DNA from: Symbiotaphrina buchneri
Lineage: Eukaryota > Ascomycota > Symbiotaphrinales > Symbiotaphrinaceae
Assembly: GCA_001599915.1 (NCBI GenBank)
Contig: BCIG01000006.1
Location: forward strand, 496,001-560,000
DNA: 64,000 nt
Reading direction: 5' to 3'
The first letter of the stretch is position 1. Every line of letters begins with the position of its first letter. The notes under the pieces were generated by a model that saw only the letters and a list, made by a program, of their open reading frames with translations, was not told the origin of the DNA and ran no database searches. A program made the position numbers and the translations under genes. Shown in pieces: positions 23,024 to 37,874 of this stretch.

Positions 23024-24803
23024 ATGGCTACCGAGACGATGACGATGACGGCTTCGACTGGCCCAAAGGGAAAGAAGTCGAAGAATATCAAGCTTCCCCC
23101 GGAAAATGAAAGATTTCTACGGGCATGTTCAGATATCGCGAGTGCCTTGATACAGGATTATGAATCCCAGCAAGATAGCTCCCAACCGCAGAAAGATATC
23201 AACTTGAACAGTCTCCGGGGTCAGATGGCAAAGAAACACAGCTTGAGCAACCTGCCTCCCCTGACCGCCATCATAGCTGCAGTTCCTGAACACTATAAGA
23301 AATACATCCTGCCAAAGCTTATAGCCAAACCAATTCGTGAGGACTACCCGGTCCATACAAGGCGATGTCTAATGTGGAGTAGGGACTTCCAGCGGGATCG
23401 CCGTGGTTGCGGTAATGTGTAAACCGCACCGCTGCCCTCACATCTCCTACACAGGAAACATATGCGTATACTGTCCAGGAGGGCCTGACTCCGACTTCGA
23501 GTACTCGACACAGTCCTATACTGGTTACGAGCCTACTTCCATGCGGGCTATCCGTGCGCGCTACGATCCTTACGAGCAGGCGCGAGGGCGGGTAGATCAG
23601 ATCAAGTCTCTAGGTCACAGTGTTGACAAGGTCGAATACATTATTATGGGAGGCACCTTCATGTCTCTACCGGAGAATTATCGAGAGAACTTCATCGCAC
23701 AACTACACAATGCGCTCAGCGGTTATCAGACTGAAAATGTGGATGAAGCTGTTGCAGCAGGAGAAATGAGCAACACCAAATGCGTCGGCATCACAATTGA
23801 GACCCGGCCTGACTATTGCTTGGACACGCATCTTAGCAGCATGCTTCGTTACGGTTGTACAAGGCTTGAAATCGGTGTCCAGTCACTTTACGAGGATGTT
23901 GCACGGGATACAAATCGTGGACACACTGTTGCAGCCGTAGCCGAGACATTCAAACTGGCAAAGGATGCCGGGTTTAAGGTCGTCAGCCACATGATGCCGG
24001 ATCTACCAAACGTGGGCATGGAGCGAGACCTGGACCAGTTTCGCGAGTATTTCGAGAACCCAGCGTTCCGTACAGACGGTTTGAAGATCTACCCCACGTT
24101 GGTCATACGTGGAACTGGTCTGTACGAACTGTGGCGGACCGGCCGCTACAAGAACTATACGCCAAACGCACTCGTCGATCTGGTAGCACGAATACTGGCT
24201 TTGGTGCCTCCCTGGACTCGCATTTACCGGGTCCAGCGCGATATCCCCATGCCGTTGGTCACTGCCGGTGTTGAGAATGGAAACCTCCGTGAGTTGGCTT
24301 TGAGCAGGATGAAAGATTTTGGCACCACTTGTAGAGACGTCCGGACTCGAGAGGTCGGTATCAACGAGGTCAAAAACAAGATCAGGCCCTCTCAGGTTGA
24401 ACTCGTCCGCCGTGACTATACCGCGAACGGTGGCTGGGAAACGTTTCTTGCTTACGAAGATCCCAAGCAAGATATTCTCATTGGCTTACTACGTCTGCGG
24501 AAATGCAGCCCTACCCATACGTTCCGTCCCGAACTCACTGGACAGCAGACGAGTTTGGTACGAGAGTTGCATGTATATGGATCTGCGGTGCCAGTCCATG
24601 GACGCAACCCGAAGAAATTCCAACACCAAGGCTACGGTACTTTGCTCATGGAAGAAGCTGAGAGAATTGCGCGTGATGAACATGGGAGCAGCAAAATAAG
24701 TGTAATTTCAGGGGTTGGAGTAAGGAGTTACTATGCGAAGCTAGGGTATTTCCTGGATGGACCATATATGAGCAAGATGCTTGACCAACCGGAGGAAGAT
24801 TGA
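23024..24803 (+). CDS. elp3: Elongator complex catalytic subunit Elp3
   Basis: Radical-SAM acetyl-CoA-dependent enzyme of Elongator that forms cm5U-type modifications at tRNA U34. Two exons, 23024-23336 and 23383-24803, give 577 aa. The intron falls inside the conserved [22 protein letters not shown] segment. The radical-SAM region carries the cysteines in [17 protein letters not shown] followed by [16 protein letters not shown]. The C-terminal GNAT domain carries [28 protein letters not shown] and [14 protein letters not shown]. Length and motif order are as in other fungal Elp3 proteins. Confidence 0.98.
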
Positions 24804-25141
24804 AGAAGATACTGTTCTGGAACTGGCATCAATACAAGAGGATCGTTCTAGGTGGCTTAACAGGCGTTCAACGGTTGGTAGATAGATAAGGCATCTGGTT
24901 AAGGGCAGGCGGATTCGGCGCATATCAGATGCATGGGGCGGAGTTGGGCCTGTCAACTGCATAAATTTAGAACGGCAGACAAGAAGCTCAACGACACAAC
25001 CATCTGAACATGGTAATTTATACACGCCGTCACTCCGGTGTGATTCCAGAAACCATGAGACCCATGCCACCCACGAAACGCCGAAAGAAGGCCGAGGGGC
25101 CGCAGATAATAGGAGCAGTCTGTTACGCCAATGCCAATCCC
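24804..25141. other. Convergent intergenic spacer
   Basis: Lies between the 3' ends of ELP3 and the small membrane protein gene. Nothing else seen. Confidence 0.5.
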
Positions 25142-25499
25142 TCAGGACAGCGTGATGGCGCCTCGCCTGTTCTGCCTAATGTGAAGATATGCTTGCAGGC
25201 CGCAGAAGACGACGAAGACCTGCCACGAAATTGTTATTAGGTTCCGTCTTCGGCACGGGTAATAAGACCATCGGACATACGGCATAGATGATGACAGCGC
25301 CAAAGATCGAGCCTGCTACTGCAGGGCCATTCTCCGGCTGTTCAGTCGAGCCGGTCATAGAATGGTGGTTTTTCTGAAACAGAGCCCCGATAGTGGACAG
25401 AATGACGATGGCGAAGACGGAGATGACAATGCTACCGAACTTTGTGAGCTTCTTCTGCGACAGAGGTAGCGTCATGATCGATTTACCAGCTCCATGCAT
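25142..25499 (-). CDS. Small two-TM protein, V-ATPase subunit f / RNase kappa-like
   Basis: Two exons, 25499-25281 and 25219-25142, give 98 aa. The spliced protein has a basic N-terminus, TM1 (GSIVISVFAIVILSTIGALF), a lumenal loop with the family motif NHHSMTGS...PENGPAVA, TM2 (AGSIFGAVIIYAVFVVFCGL) and a short basic tail. This is the pattern of yeast YPR170W-B (V-ATPase Vo subunit f) and animal RNase kappa, which are orthologous. The intron cuts TM2; reading through it gives a false 107-aa protein ending SISSH. A second in-frame ATG at 25475 could be the start. Role in vacuolar ATPase is inferred from the family. Confidence 0.87.
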
Positions 25500-25922
25500 T
25501 CAAAGCTGAAACGACAGGCTTCATGATGGCGGATGATGTGGTTTAGGTTTTTTTGGAATATCTTGAGCACAAGCAAACCAGCCGGCCTTGCGGTAGGGAT
25601 TGAGAGATCTCGCTCGAGTCAGAGCGAAATAGATTCCCCGGTGGTCGGGCGTTACTGTCCTTTTCAGATAAGGTATGCAGATGATGTTGAGAGGTCGGTA
25701 ACTCTGTGGCTGAACAGATTCGCATGCCAATTGGTTCTGGCCGCTGACGCACGGCCGCTTACTTAAGATTTCCCACGCTCTCCTATACGCAGACTGGATG
25801 CGCGAGCGGACCGGTTTGGAGACCGTTGGATACCAAACTTGCACGTACTGCAAGCCAAAATATTCGAAGTAGGGTACATATCACGGGAGATTGGTCTCAG
25901 GCAGTGTTCTAGCCGAGACGGT
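25500..25922. other. Intergenic: small membrane protein promoter and HIS6 3' end
   Basis: No gene supported; short frames only. Confidence 0.45.
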
Positions 25923-26833
25923 CTACGGAACTTGTCCTTTATTCCATTCTACACAATCACGGAACTTTACACCGCTACCACCGAATATGTCTAGAGCGCT
26001 CCCAATTGTCAAGTCGACCTTTCCCTGACTTAAGCTCTTCACCTTTTCGAGGTCTTCTATAGACCTTCCTCCACCCGCATAAGTCACTGGGATTGAACAC
26101 CATTGTGCAAGTTTCTCCACCAGATCTCCATCAACCCCCTTCTGCAGACCTTCATTGTCTGCAGCATGGATCAAGAACTCGGAGCAATACGGTTCCAGTA
26201 GCTTTATGGATTCTAGAGCCTAGTGTGAGCTTTCATCCCCGCGCTGCTGGAAATAACGATGGAATTCGTAACTCACGTTCATTGACTTCCATATCGGTTA
26301 TGGTCTGCCACTTGTTCATGGCTACGAACCAGGTTGACCCTCGCCGTCGACAGCTGAGATCAACGACCAGTTTGTCTTTGTCGCCTTCGAGAGAATTCAA
26401 CACTGTTTCAAGACGGTGCATAGAGAATCTTCCCGCTGGGAAAAGGTAGGACGTGATTATGACCTACTGCTTCTCATTAGTCCGCAGTCCAATGGATCAA
26501 CTCGCCGGAAAAGAGCAAATGTCGCGCGTGCACCTTTTCAGCGCCCCATTCTATCCATTGCGCAGCATTCTTGTCTGTTATACCACCCCCGACTTGTAGA
26601 CCATGTTTCCAAGCCGCTACTGCTTCTCTTGCTGCGTTCTCATTGCCGGGCCCTAGCATAATAACGTGCCCTCCTGTCAAGCCGTGTTCCCGGTAAAGTT
26701 CTGCAAAGTAGGCTGCGGGGAGCTTGGAGACATAGTTGGTTTTGAGGTCCGATGATTCGGCAGTCAGCGTTCCTCCGACAATCTGTTTCACCTGGCCTGA
26801 ATGTAAATCGATACACGGTCGGAATTTCGTCAT
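25923..26833 (-). CDS. his6: Phosphoribosylformimino-AICAR ribotide isomerase (HIS6)
   Basis: Fourth step of histidine biosynthesis: Amadori isomerisation of ProFAR to PRFAR, a (beta/alpha)8 barrel. Three exons, 26833-26534, 26463-26277, 26212-25923, total 258 aa. Motifs: start [21 protein letters not shown] with the catalytic Asp, GLQVGGGI at the phosphate-binding loop, [12 protein letters not shown] across intron 1, [11 protein letters not shown], and the second half [26 protein letters not shown]. The eukaryotic insert pattern and short C-terminus fit fungal HIS6. An ATG at 26851 would add six residues. Confidence 0.96.
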
Positions 26834-27023
26834 CCTTGATCGGGAGGACAAAGTGGTGGAACAAATACTGCGTCACATTGGACCTGAAGAATGCGATAAC
26901 GGCGAGACGGTCAAGTGGGAGCTCGGCAACTTCCGCGAAGCGATAGCTCCAACATTTTCTTTCCCCATTATATCAACTCGTAGACAACCAGCAACGAGAT
27001 CCTCTCATAACTACCTGCTAGTA
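26834..27023. promoter_or_regulatory. Divergent 190-bp promoter HIS6 / FAF1-like
   Basis: The two start codons are about 190 bp apart in opposite directions, so the promoters must overlap. I do not see a consensus Gcn4/CpcA site (TGACTCA) in it. Confidence 0.5.
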
Positions 27024-27940
27024 ATGGCCGTTATGCTTGGGAAGAGAAAGCGCCAAAAGGTGCCCAAGGCAGCCATCCCTGAAGAACCTCAGCTGTCGGA
27101 AAATGTCTCAACAGGTTCCGAAGACCTGCAGGCGGTCTTTCGCAGGCACTTCGAATCACACTTTGCTCCTCTGGAGGAAGAGCAGCACCGGAAACGAAAA
27201 GAAGTCGAGAATCCACCGCCTGCGGGCGAAGGACAATCCAGCAGTGACTGGGAAGGGCTCTCAGAAGACGGGCAGGAGGTTGTGGAAGTTGTCGAGCATG
27301 CCATCAGAAAAGACACCAAAGGTGACAATGCCGTTGGACTTTCCAGAAAGGAGATGAAGGCTTTCATGGTAGGAGCACACGGGGTGTCACGCCAAGCAGA
27401 CTTCTGATCTATCTTCTCTAGTCCACAAAACCGCCGAATGTCGGCAGCGAACAACCTCTGGCTAAGAAGACACAAAAGGCCGAGTCGGAAGCCGAAGATG
27501 CATCAGATGCTGCCAACTTGAAAAATGATCTAGCCCTTCAGCGACTACTGAAAGAATCGCACCTGCTTGATTCCAATGCGTCTACTCTTTCCAGCACTGG
27601 TACAAATCGTCACAAATCCACTGATCTTAGATTACGAAGTCTGGGTGCGAAAGCATCCATCTTGACCCAAGAGAAAATGCCCCTTTCGCACAGGAAGGGC
27701 ATCGTCTCAAAAGCCGCCGAACGGGAGCATAAGAGGCGGAAAGAAGCCAGAGAGAACGGGATTATTCTTGAGAAGGTGGCCAAAACCCAGACTGGCCCGC
27801 CGCAGCGCAGGGAAAGAGGCGTTGGTGCACCAACTGTTGGGCGATTCAAGAGCGGCACTTTGAAGCTAAGCAAAAAGGATGTGGCAGATATACAGGGACC
27901 GAGAGTACATTCTGGAAAGTCGAGAAGGAGCAAAAGATGA
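27024..27940 (+). CDS. faf1: Faf1-like nucleolar 40S biogenesis factor
   Basis: Two exons, 27024-27368 and 27422-27940, give 287 aa. The protein is basic and largely charged: MLGKRKRQK N-terminus, a central acidic segment, and a C-terminal block with KAAEREHKRRKEARENGIILE and RGVGAPTVGRFKSGTLKLSKKDVADI. That block is the signature of yeast Faf1 (DUF4602-type), needed for 18S rRNA maturation in the nucleolus. The Lys/Arg-rich tail fits RNA binding and nucleolar targeting. The start could also be the ATG at 27033. Confidence 0.85.
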
Positions 27941-30900
27941 TGGAAGTTACGAAAACCACTGAAGTCATCTATCCATATCACAGCCACGCATCGATGGCTG
28001 AGGACCAGGTGACGGATGCGTACCAGCGGATCGTTGCTCCATTGACAACCGCTCTCTTGAGTCCCTCCATTATCGGCGACCCGGGTAATCCGAGACACTC
28101 CCAACACCGGTTAAGGTCTCATTCAAGTCTCATTCTTCCTAGCAGACAGTAATGGCAGGAGATCTGGACGGAAATTGGACCAGCCTAAGATCTCAGACAG
28201 TCCTCACTCTGCCAATTCGCGTCAAGGATGCTCAGCTTTCTGTTGGTGCGTCCGCTGACGATCAGCTAAGCTAAGCCAGCAGAGATGTCCTCTGGAAGGA
28301 TGCTGGAGTAATCGGCGTATCCATCTGCCTTATACCTGAGCACACCGGTGGAAGTCCCACCGCAGCTGTCAACTACCCCTGCGAGAATACGAAGGAGTCT
28401 GACTATGATCTTAAGCATGCTGGAGCTGGATATGTCCTGTTGCAGAACTACAATGGCGGCTTCCGGGATGATTCCAGTTAATTGCGGACTGTTCCCGATC
28501 CTCTCCTGGTGCATGACTGCTCACGGTCTTTTTTTGTCTTACAGCTTTCGACGCCTTCCACCCGTATCTGCATCAGTCTCCGAGCTACGTTGATCCACTG
28601 GATGCCCTGTCTCTTGTGGATCAACTGCCAGGTCAAAGTGGTCGGTGACCAAAGCAAGCTGCAATTTGGAATCATCGAATCAGTCAATGTCGGTTGCTCA
28701 GATAGGGGAACCGAATTGCAAAGCGGCAATTGGTGGACCGCTTGTCTAGGTCGAAGCGGGTCGTCGTAGTACCCCAACTTCGCTCTTTTGTCGGAAGTCT
28801 CGCGCCGTCCCTGTTTCAGGCTCGAGCCGCTCGGAGTGCCTTTCCCGTCTCTGGCTCAAGTTTAGGGTCCAGTATTGCCGCTTCATCGCTGCTGGCGTCA
28901 TTCTGCTATGGAAGGCCTCTTACAGTGCTTTTTCTTGGGCGGGAGTACAGGTAGTGGCTACATCAGAACCAGCTGGCTTTTTGTCGCTGTTTTGGACGAT
29001 CCCTACCTGTATTATTCAACAAAGTTAAATTTCAATGGATACAATCAGTAGGGTGCTTGCTGACTGATATGCTTCTGCTCGATGTTCTTTGTGGATCAAC
29101 GGTGAGATTTTCTCACAAGTATCCGCCTGGTTCAAGCAACAACCAGCATGGTGGTTCATCGGCAAGGCTTATGGTCCGAAAATAGCAGCAGCCGCTCAAG
29201 CCAGTGATTCAGATCAGCCACCTAGTTCCCGGCATACGCTCCCGCCTGCGAGCAAGAAGCAACGAAACATGTCCAAAAGGGGCCGTGGTGATCACTTTTG
29301 CTCCTAGCTGTTTCAGAGAAATGCTTGGTAACTCGACCCCTACTGAAACACCACAGTCGGAAGATGGGCGATCTATTAAGCTACCACTAGTCTACAGTAC
29401 GATGATGGACTCATTACCACTGTGACAGCCGTAGCATGATGACAGCTCTTAGGCCAGATCCATTGCAGCCTACTGCTATCTGGCTAGCGAGTTACAGATG
29501 GTTAGGCCGTGCTTTAGGGATCCGGGGAATAACATTTGAACAAGAGGGAAGCTTGACTGCTTGCCATATTTGGGTGGACCTTGTCCGATTCGAGCCAGAA
29601 GCGGTTTTGGAGATGTGATCTGATTCAACAATCTTCAGCGCCTACGGTCTCAAACACTGTGATGTGCAGCTCATGGCGCCTTATCCAAGCTTTTCGTATC
29701 AAAAGCACGTCCACTCCTGTACGTAGCATTTACAGATCATTCGTGATGTGGACTGGCCTAAAGGCACACCATAAGGCAGAGCGACTGTTATGAAGATGAT
29801 AACATGCCACTGCAGTTCCGCGGCTGTGCTATGGCCATCTAGTAACGATATCATGATCTCGGGATGCTGCGCATGGCGAGACACTGAGCGCGAATAAAGA
29901 AAGCCGAGAGGACTACGGGCGGACTGGAAGGGCGAGATGCTGAAATGGTCGACAGCTCCCGGGCTGCCATCTCCCGCTGTCTCACCATTGCCATGCATGG
30001 CTTTCGTAGCATGTACCGGCTGATTCGCTCTGTGGACAAAAGAAGTACTACCGGGTCTATTGCCACCTTGGTGACTCTCCTAAGTCGGCGCATTACTTTC
30101 GTTGATTGCAAACATAAAATCTCCCCGCAGGCCCCGGCCAGTCTATTATCTTCCGGTTGAAGCCATCACGCATTCCTGGCTTCATTCTCTGACAGCCAGT
30201 AGTGCCTCGTGGGTCGTTTCAGGCCGTCGGTGCCCTGTTTCGCAAACAAGCCACGCTCTCGTCGCTTCGGTCCCGGGCCGCTTGCCGATCATTGATTGGC
30301 CAATTGATCAGACGTGCTACAGATACGCACCAATTACCCTTTAACCTTCGACTTCAACGGCGCATGCAGCGTGCCTTGGCAGGAAGTCTGCGATCACGAT
30401 TGTGGACGAAACCACAGGACAAGAGCCGTCCACGAAAGAACGCACTACCTGGGCCAGAGCTCACCGAGTAACAGCGCATCTATACCAGTATGTACTCGAC
30501 TCTCTGTGGCTACTGTTACTTTTATTTTAATTGTTTGCAGGTACTGTACTCGTGCGACTACCCCACAAGTCAAGACCCGACCGCCTCAACGTTGCCGGGC
30601 CCAGACAAGGCCGTCAAAGCGGGAGGGAAGAGCTACAAGTGTGTCGTAGAGGGAAAACGTCGACGTCTCCCTTCTGCCGACCTACGGGCTTTCTCGCCAT
30701 CAACAGGGCTCTGACCGGAGATTACCATCTCACCTGTCCCTGCAAGTGCCGAAGACATAAAAATAGGGCGGTGCACTTCGCATAACAGACAATCTCAGCA
30801 TCGCTAGCTGCTTACCCAGTCAAAAGTTTCGCAACCAAAAGTTATTTGCAACTGCTGAGATAGGGAAAAACCGCTGCACGGTGCGGAAGAGCCATCTCGG

Positions 30901-32723
30901 GGTAATTTCAATTGCTGCAAGGCACGCGACTTTATCACAGCCGGACTGCATCGCCCCAGCTCGCTCAGCACTGTTGCGCTCGGTTAGGAAGCCGAGGCCA
31001 AAGCTTTGTTGTTGTTATCCATTTTGCTTCCTCCGCGCCGGTCGGTGGCTGCACGGTGTGGAACGAGCCAGCGGACATCCCGTATTCCCCTGGCGGGTAC
31101 TGGTACCTTTATCTGCCTTTAAGACTTCAAGGAGCAGACTATCCGGCCGTCCCGAACCTTGGTGGACCCCTCGCATAGTGGATTTGTGGGCTGACTGGCC
31201 GAAGAGTGCTTGGTTGCGGCAGAAAGGTGCAGCAGGTGGTGTGTGCCATCATTGGTCTCCTTTTTGGCTCGTCCAAGGGAAAGGAAAAGCTTTGGTGCAC
31301 GGACTGAAACGATCGACAGAGAGAGGCAGAGAGAGAGAGAGTGACACTTGCGAGTCGCCCGCGAGGTAACGACCGGATCCAGCCAATTATCATTAGAGTC
31401 GTACTTGGGCTCGAGTGGGATTGTTGGATAATTGGATTTGACTGGGAGCGACGGTTAAGCAGAGTGAGTGGTACAGTGTGCTGTATGTTCCTTCTTGTGG
31501 TTGTACAGCACTTACCAAGGTACCTTACTCTTTTTAGCCCCGTAATAATCTCCAAGGGCGCCACAGGTCTGATCGTCGCTGCTATTCTTGCGACACGCCT
31601 AATCTGCCCCTGGCGCCTGTTTCGGCTGGGCCTTGGGCACCATCTCAGAAGCTTCCGCGCTTTCCAGCTTTCCAGGCCCAGAAGTCGCCAACCCTGGAAC
31701 AGACGACCGACCAATAACCACCGGCCACTAACCACTACTCTCATACCTTTCCTCCACCGGCCCTACCGCTCTCAGTCTGACGGGGCTCTTGCGACCAAAC
31801 AGTCAGGGATCGAGTCCTCGCTACTCACAACTGCCCCTACGAGCTACTTACACCAGCCCGAGTCAACTGCCACATCGATCATTATTGTTGTTCTTATTAT
31901 CACTTCTACGGCTCCGCCTACGACTACTACTGCCGACTGCCTAGGTGCAAATTACGGCTTCTAAGTTCTGTGGCTCCCCTATCCGTCGCATTCGTTCCCC
32001 CTGCTCACTCGCTTGCCCGGGTGTTCCCTGCTCAAACAACTTGCTTAGTCCAACGGCCATACCGGAATGGGAGCAGTCACCAATCCCACGACCACCACCA
32101 CTACCGCGGCCTCCTCATAACAAGCAGGCACCACCCCCGTCAACCCATACGAAGGGCCCGCTCTCGTCCTGTCCGATTCCCGCTGGTCGTCCACTCGCTG
32201 TCCACTGAACCGCACACACTTTGCCTTCTTGCTTTTCTTCCATTTCACCAACCCGCCGTTCCCTGTCGCAGGCTCGTTTCAATTCATATTAAGCCCTACG
32301 CTGCCCCCCGATCCCCGCGCCGTGGGCCTTTCTCATTCTCTCCAGCTCGCCGTCACCAAAGGAAACCTCTCTCCGAGCTCCTCTTCTGCGAAGAGTTGAG
32401 ATTGCAGACAGGCGGGCCTGCCACGTCTCACTTGGTCGCAAAAAGCTCCGGCCCTCTTTGTTGCAGCATTTCGATCTCCGGTCTCGTGAGGCAGGCTCCT
32501 CCAGCCCCATTCTCATCAAGAGTGCTATCGCGTCGATCGCGAGTGTGTCACCTTTTTTGCCGCCAACCGCGATCTGCTTGCTCACTACGCGATCGACGAT
32601 AATCCAACTTCGAATTGAAACCGCGAAGTGGCTCCAAGACTTGTGCAGCCCAATTACCTATCCCTTCCGGGGCCTCATATCGTTTCTTTATATTATACTA
32701 CAATCTAATACATGGCACAAGTC
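27941..32723. promoter_or_regulatory. 4.8 kb gap with steA upstream region
   Basis: No frame here has a domain or a credible exon chain, although many of 60-200 codons occur on both strands. About 31700-32700 is strongly pyrimidine-rich on the plus strand, which suggests a long 5' leader or core promoter for steA. A GA microsatellite lies at 31315-31342 and an AAGGTACCTTA word at about 31515-31526. The proximal part 27941-28500 could hold the FAF1-like 3' end and perhaps a degraded gene. Developmental regulators in aspergilli often have such long upstream regions. Confidence 0.45.
31315..31342 (+). repeat. GA-rich microsatellite
   Basis: An almost pure GA-repeat tract with one GGC interruption, located about 1.4 kb before the steA start. 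Confidence 0.7.
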
Positions 32724-35004
<2,281 letters not shown>

Positions 35005-35578
35005 CATTTACGTGCATGCTTTTTTTGCTTGAGATACACCACTTGCGTTACAAGAATTTCGTACGTTGTCTTCTATATTGTTGTTGGTTGCTTCGCTCCA
35101 GCGATTCTGCATAGTTGCCCGCCTGCATTTCTGCACCCCAATCTGCTGTCCGTCACACATGGCAATTCGCTGGCTGTTGCGGACATTCTAGATTTCCCTT
35201 TTCGTCTTTGTCTGATGTGATTGACGACCATTTCTATCGGCGAGGGTCTGGTGAAAGAATACGGAAGGCAGGTTGTCTGCCCGGTGTGGGTCGATTATGA
35301 AACTGTCCGGGGATGAGGGGATGCCTGCGCGAGTACCAAACTCGTCCATGTACCAGCGGATGAATAGTCCAAGGTCTACAAGTTGATCCACTCTGAGAAG
35401 GTTATATCCTATGGCATATTGAAGATCTGATAAGCCTAGTAGAATCTCTCAAATAACTCCCGTGCATTTGACCCATGGTATATCCTGGCCTCTCCGGACA
35501 GATCTAGTCACCCACTAAAAACACCGCCCGTTGCAAACATGCCAGAACTCTTAGAGATCATCCACTGTCACAATCCCC
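35005..35578. other. Convergent intergenic spacer steA / NHX
   Basis: 3' regions of two convergent genes. No coding sequence seen. Confidence 0.5.
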
Positions 35579-37874
35579 TCATGGTCCTGGTCCTTTGCCT
35601 TGGTCCAGCAGCAGCTTAGGCTTGATGTACCCTTCATCTAGTTGCCGGAACCAGGTCGCATGGTCATCGCTCGTGCTCGAAAACAGCTGACTTATAGCTC
35701 CCGAAGCGGTCAATCCGCCCTCTGCGGGGCCTTGTCCCGGGCCAGCAGTCGCTCTACTTCCGGACAGAGGATATGGACCGGCTCCCGTTCCAGCTCCTGC
35801 GCTGGGCTCGGTCTGCCGTCTGCGCGGCTCCCGTCTCGCAGCAGGGGGCAGGTCAGAAGTATCCGAGTCGACGTCGTCATCGTCACTGACATTGCCGCTG
35901 CCACTTCGGCTGCCCAAGAGGTTCTGCTCTGCTGCCTCGCGAAGCCGTTGGCTGGACGTCTTCCGCGCGTTCATGCCGGGATGCGGCGCATTTGGAGGGC
36001 TGAGGTTGCCGCTGCTATAGGTTGCAAGGCCCAGACCAGGTTCGCCGTGGCCATTGGTGCGGAGGTCGAGAGGCACACCGTCAGAAGAACGCTTGGGGAA
36101 ATTGCCGATTGAGGTTCCCCCTCGCTTGTAGTACGTCCCGCCTATGGTGGCTTCGATGTCGAACTCGTCGTCGGAATCAAGCTCCTCCACTACTCCAGTG
36201 CGGATACCGAGAATCTCCAACATCCTAGCTGTTGTCCCGCCAAAAATAATGACAGTAAGCACGACAGTGACGAGGACTGTTGCTTTCAGTGCCTGCCCAT
36301 TCTCGCCCCCCAAACCGGCTGCTAGAGCCACGCCGACTGCTCCTCGAAGACCCGCCCAGAAAAGCATAGCTTGGTACGAATACGGAAGTTCATCAGCAAC
36401 ATCCCTCCCTCGCCTTTGCGCACGGTATCGGATGAACCAATTGATGAGCCTCGAAAGAGGGAAAACGGCCGCCCACCTGGCAATGCAGATGCCAACAACC
36501 GTGATGAGAATGAAAAGAGGCTTGAAGACGAGTCTCTGTTCCGTAAACAGGGTCAGACCCAGGTAGATGAAGATAAAGTTCTCCGAAAGTTGGGCCAGGA
36601 CTTGGAAAAGATACTTGGTCGTCAACTGAGTACGGCGAGACATGTTGTAGTAAGCGTAGTGTTTCAAGGTAATCCCGCAGAATAGCAGTGACACAATACC
36701 TGTCCCGGAGTTAGCTTGACTTCAATTGAGGCTCTTCAGGCGACAAACCAGATAGGTGACAGCCATTGGAAAAGAAGTAGCTGGCATAGGCGATAAGCAC
36801 GATCAAACAGCTTTCGATCTTTGGGTATCTTCTGACGTAAGTATACTTTAAGCCGAGTGCTGTGACGATTCCCACCACAACCCCGATGATAAGGCTGCTG
36901 AAGAAGACAAGCAGGAAAATGCCGACACCCTCAAAGAAGCTCAAGACACTGAGAGCACTTCCCCCTGCACCTCCTTCTTTATATCTTTGTGCTGTCTCGA
37001 ATAGAACAATCGCAATGGCATCATTTAGAATAGACTCCCCGAAGATGACTGTGTACAGTTTCGGGTCGACCTTGTATGTGTTGAAGATTGCCAGAATAGT
37101 TACCGGATCCGTTGCGGATAGGGTTGCACCCACTGAAAGTGCGTCAACGAAGGTGATGTTCAGGCCTTCCAAAGGGATCCGCGTCCACAGAAATAACACC
37201 AGACCGAGGACCACCGCTGAAATGAAAGTTCCGGCGAACGCAAATGTAAGAATGGTGCCCACATTGCGGAAGAAATTGCCCTGCCGAGCAACGTTAGCCT
37301 AGTAATGTCGTCACGTAAGCAAGATGTTGTACCTGGTGCAACTCATATCCGGATGCGAGGATGATAGGCGGCAGGAGCAGGTTAAAGAAGAACTGATAGT
37401 TGAAGCTCACGGCATCCTGTATCGATTGACCCGGTGATATTCGTATTATAAGCCCCACCACCATGCCTATCGAACGATATTGATCAGTGTCGAACTGAGT
37501 TAGAGGAGCTGTGGTTCATACCTGCAAATATGGAAACTACCGTCTCATGTACGGCTTGTATCTTCTTCTGTTGCAGAAGATAGCTCGTGATAAGAGCTGC
37601 CATCAGCAGAATTATAACAATAAAGAGCGCCCATGACGAAAAGATTTCCTTCTGCCCCGCATCAGGTTCTGCGCTATATGTTAGATAAACATCCTTATCG
37701 TCATCTGGGTCTGGGGTTTACTGACCTTCTGGGTCTGCTTCGTCGGCCTCTCGTCCTAAAGCAGAAAAGTCAGCGGCTTGAACAAGAGATAGGCGCTGCA
37801 CAGAGATGTGCCTGCCACGGTGAGTGTCACATACTGAGAAGCTCAAAAGCTGCAGCTGCCACTGTCGAAGCCAT
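35579..37874 (-). CDS. nhx1: Endosomal/vacuolar Na+(K+)/H+ exchanger, Nhx1 type
   Basis: Six exons: 37874-37835, 37755-37726, 37668-37522, 37466-37333, 37280-36749, 36699-35579; total 667 aa. Exchanges cytosolic Na+/K+ for lumenal H+ in late endosomes, affecting pH and traffic. Multiple TM segments. Motifs: FNLLLPPIILASGYEL (amiloride-site region), GATLSATDPVTILAIF, the ion-binding FGESILNDAIAIVLF, FIYLGLTLF, FWAGLRGAVGVALAAGL. A first exon of 13 codons and a second of 30 bp encode the short N-terminus. The cytoplasmic tail of about 230 residues is acidic and Ser-rich and ends in a YIKPKLLL-like segment found in fungal Nhx1 proteins. Confidence 0.95.

Noticed and set aside
31341-31964. 207-codon plus-strand frame in the steA upstream region
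   Set aside because: Low-complexity, Thr/Ile/Pro-rich reading of pyrimidine-rich DNA, overlapped by a similar frame on the other strand; no domain or splice context.
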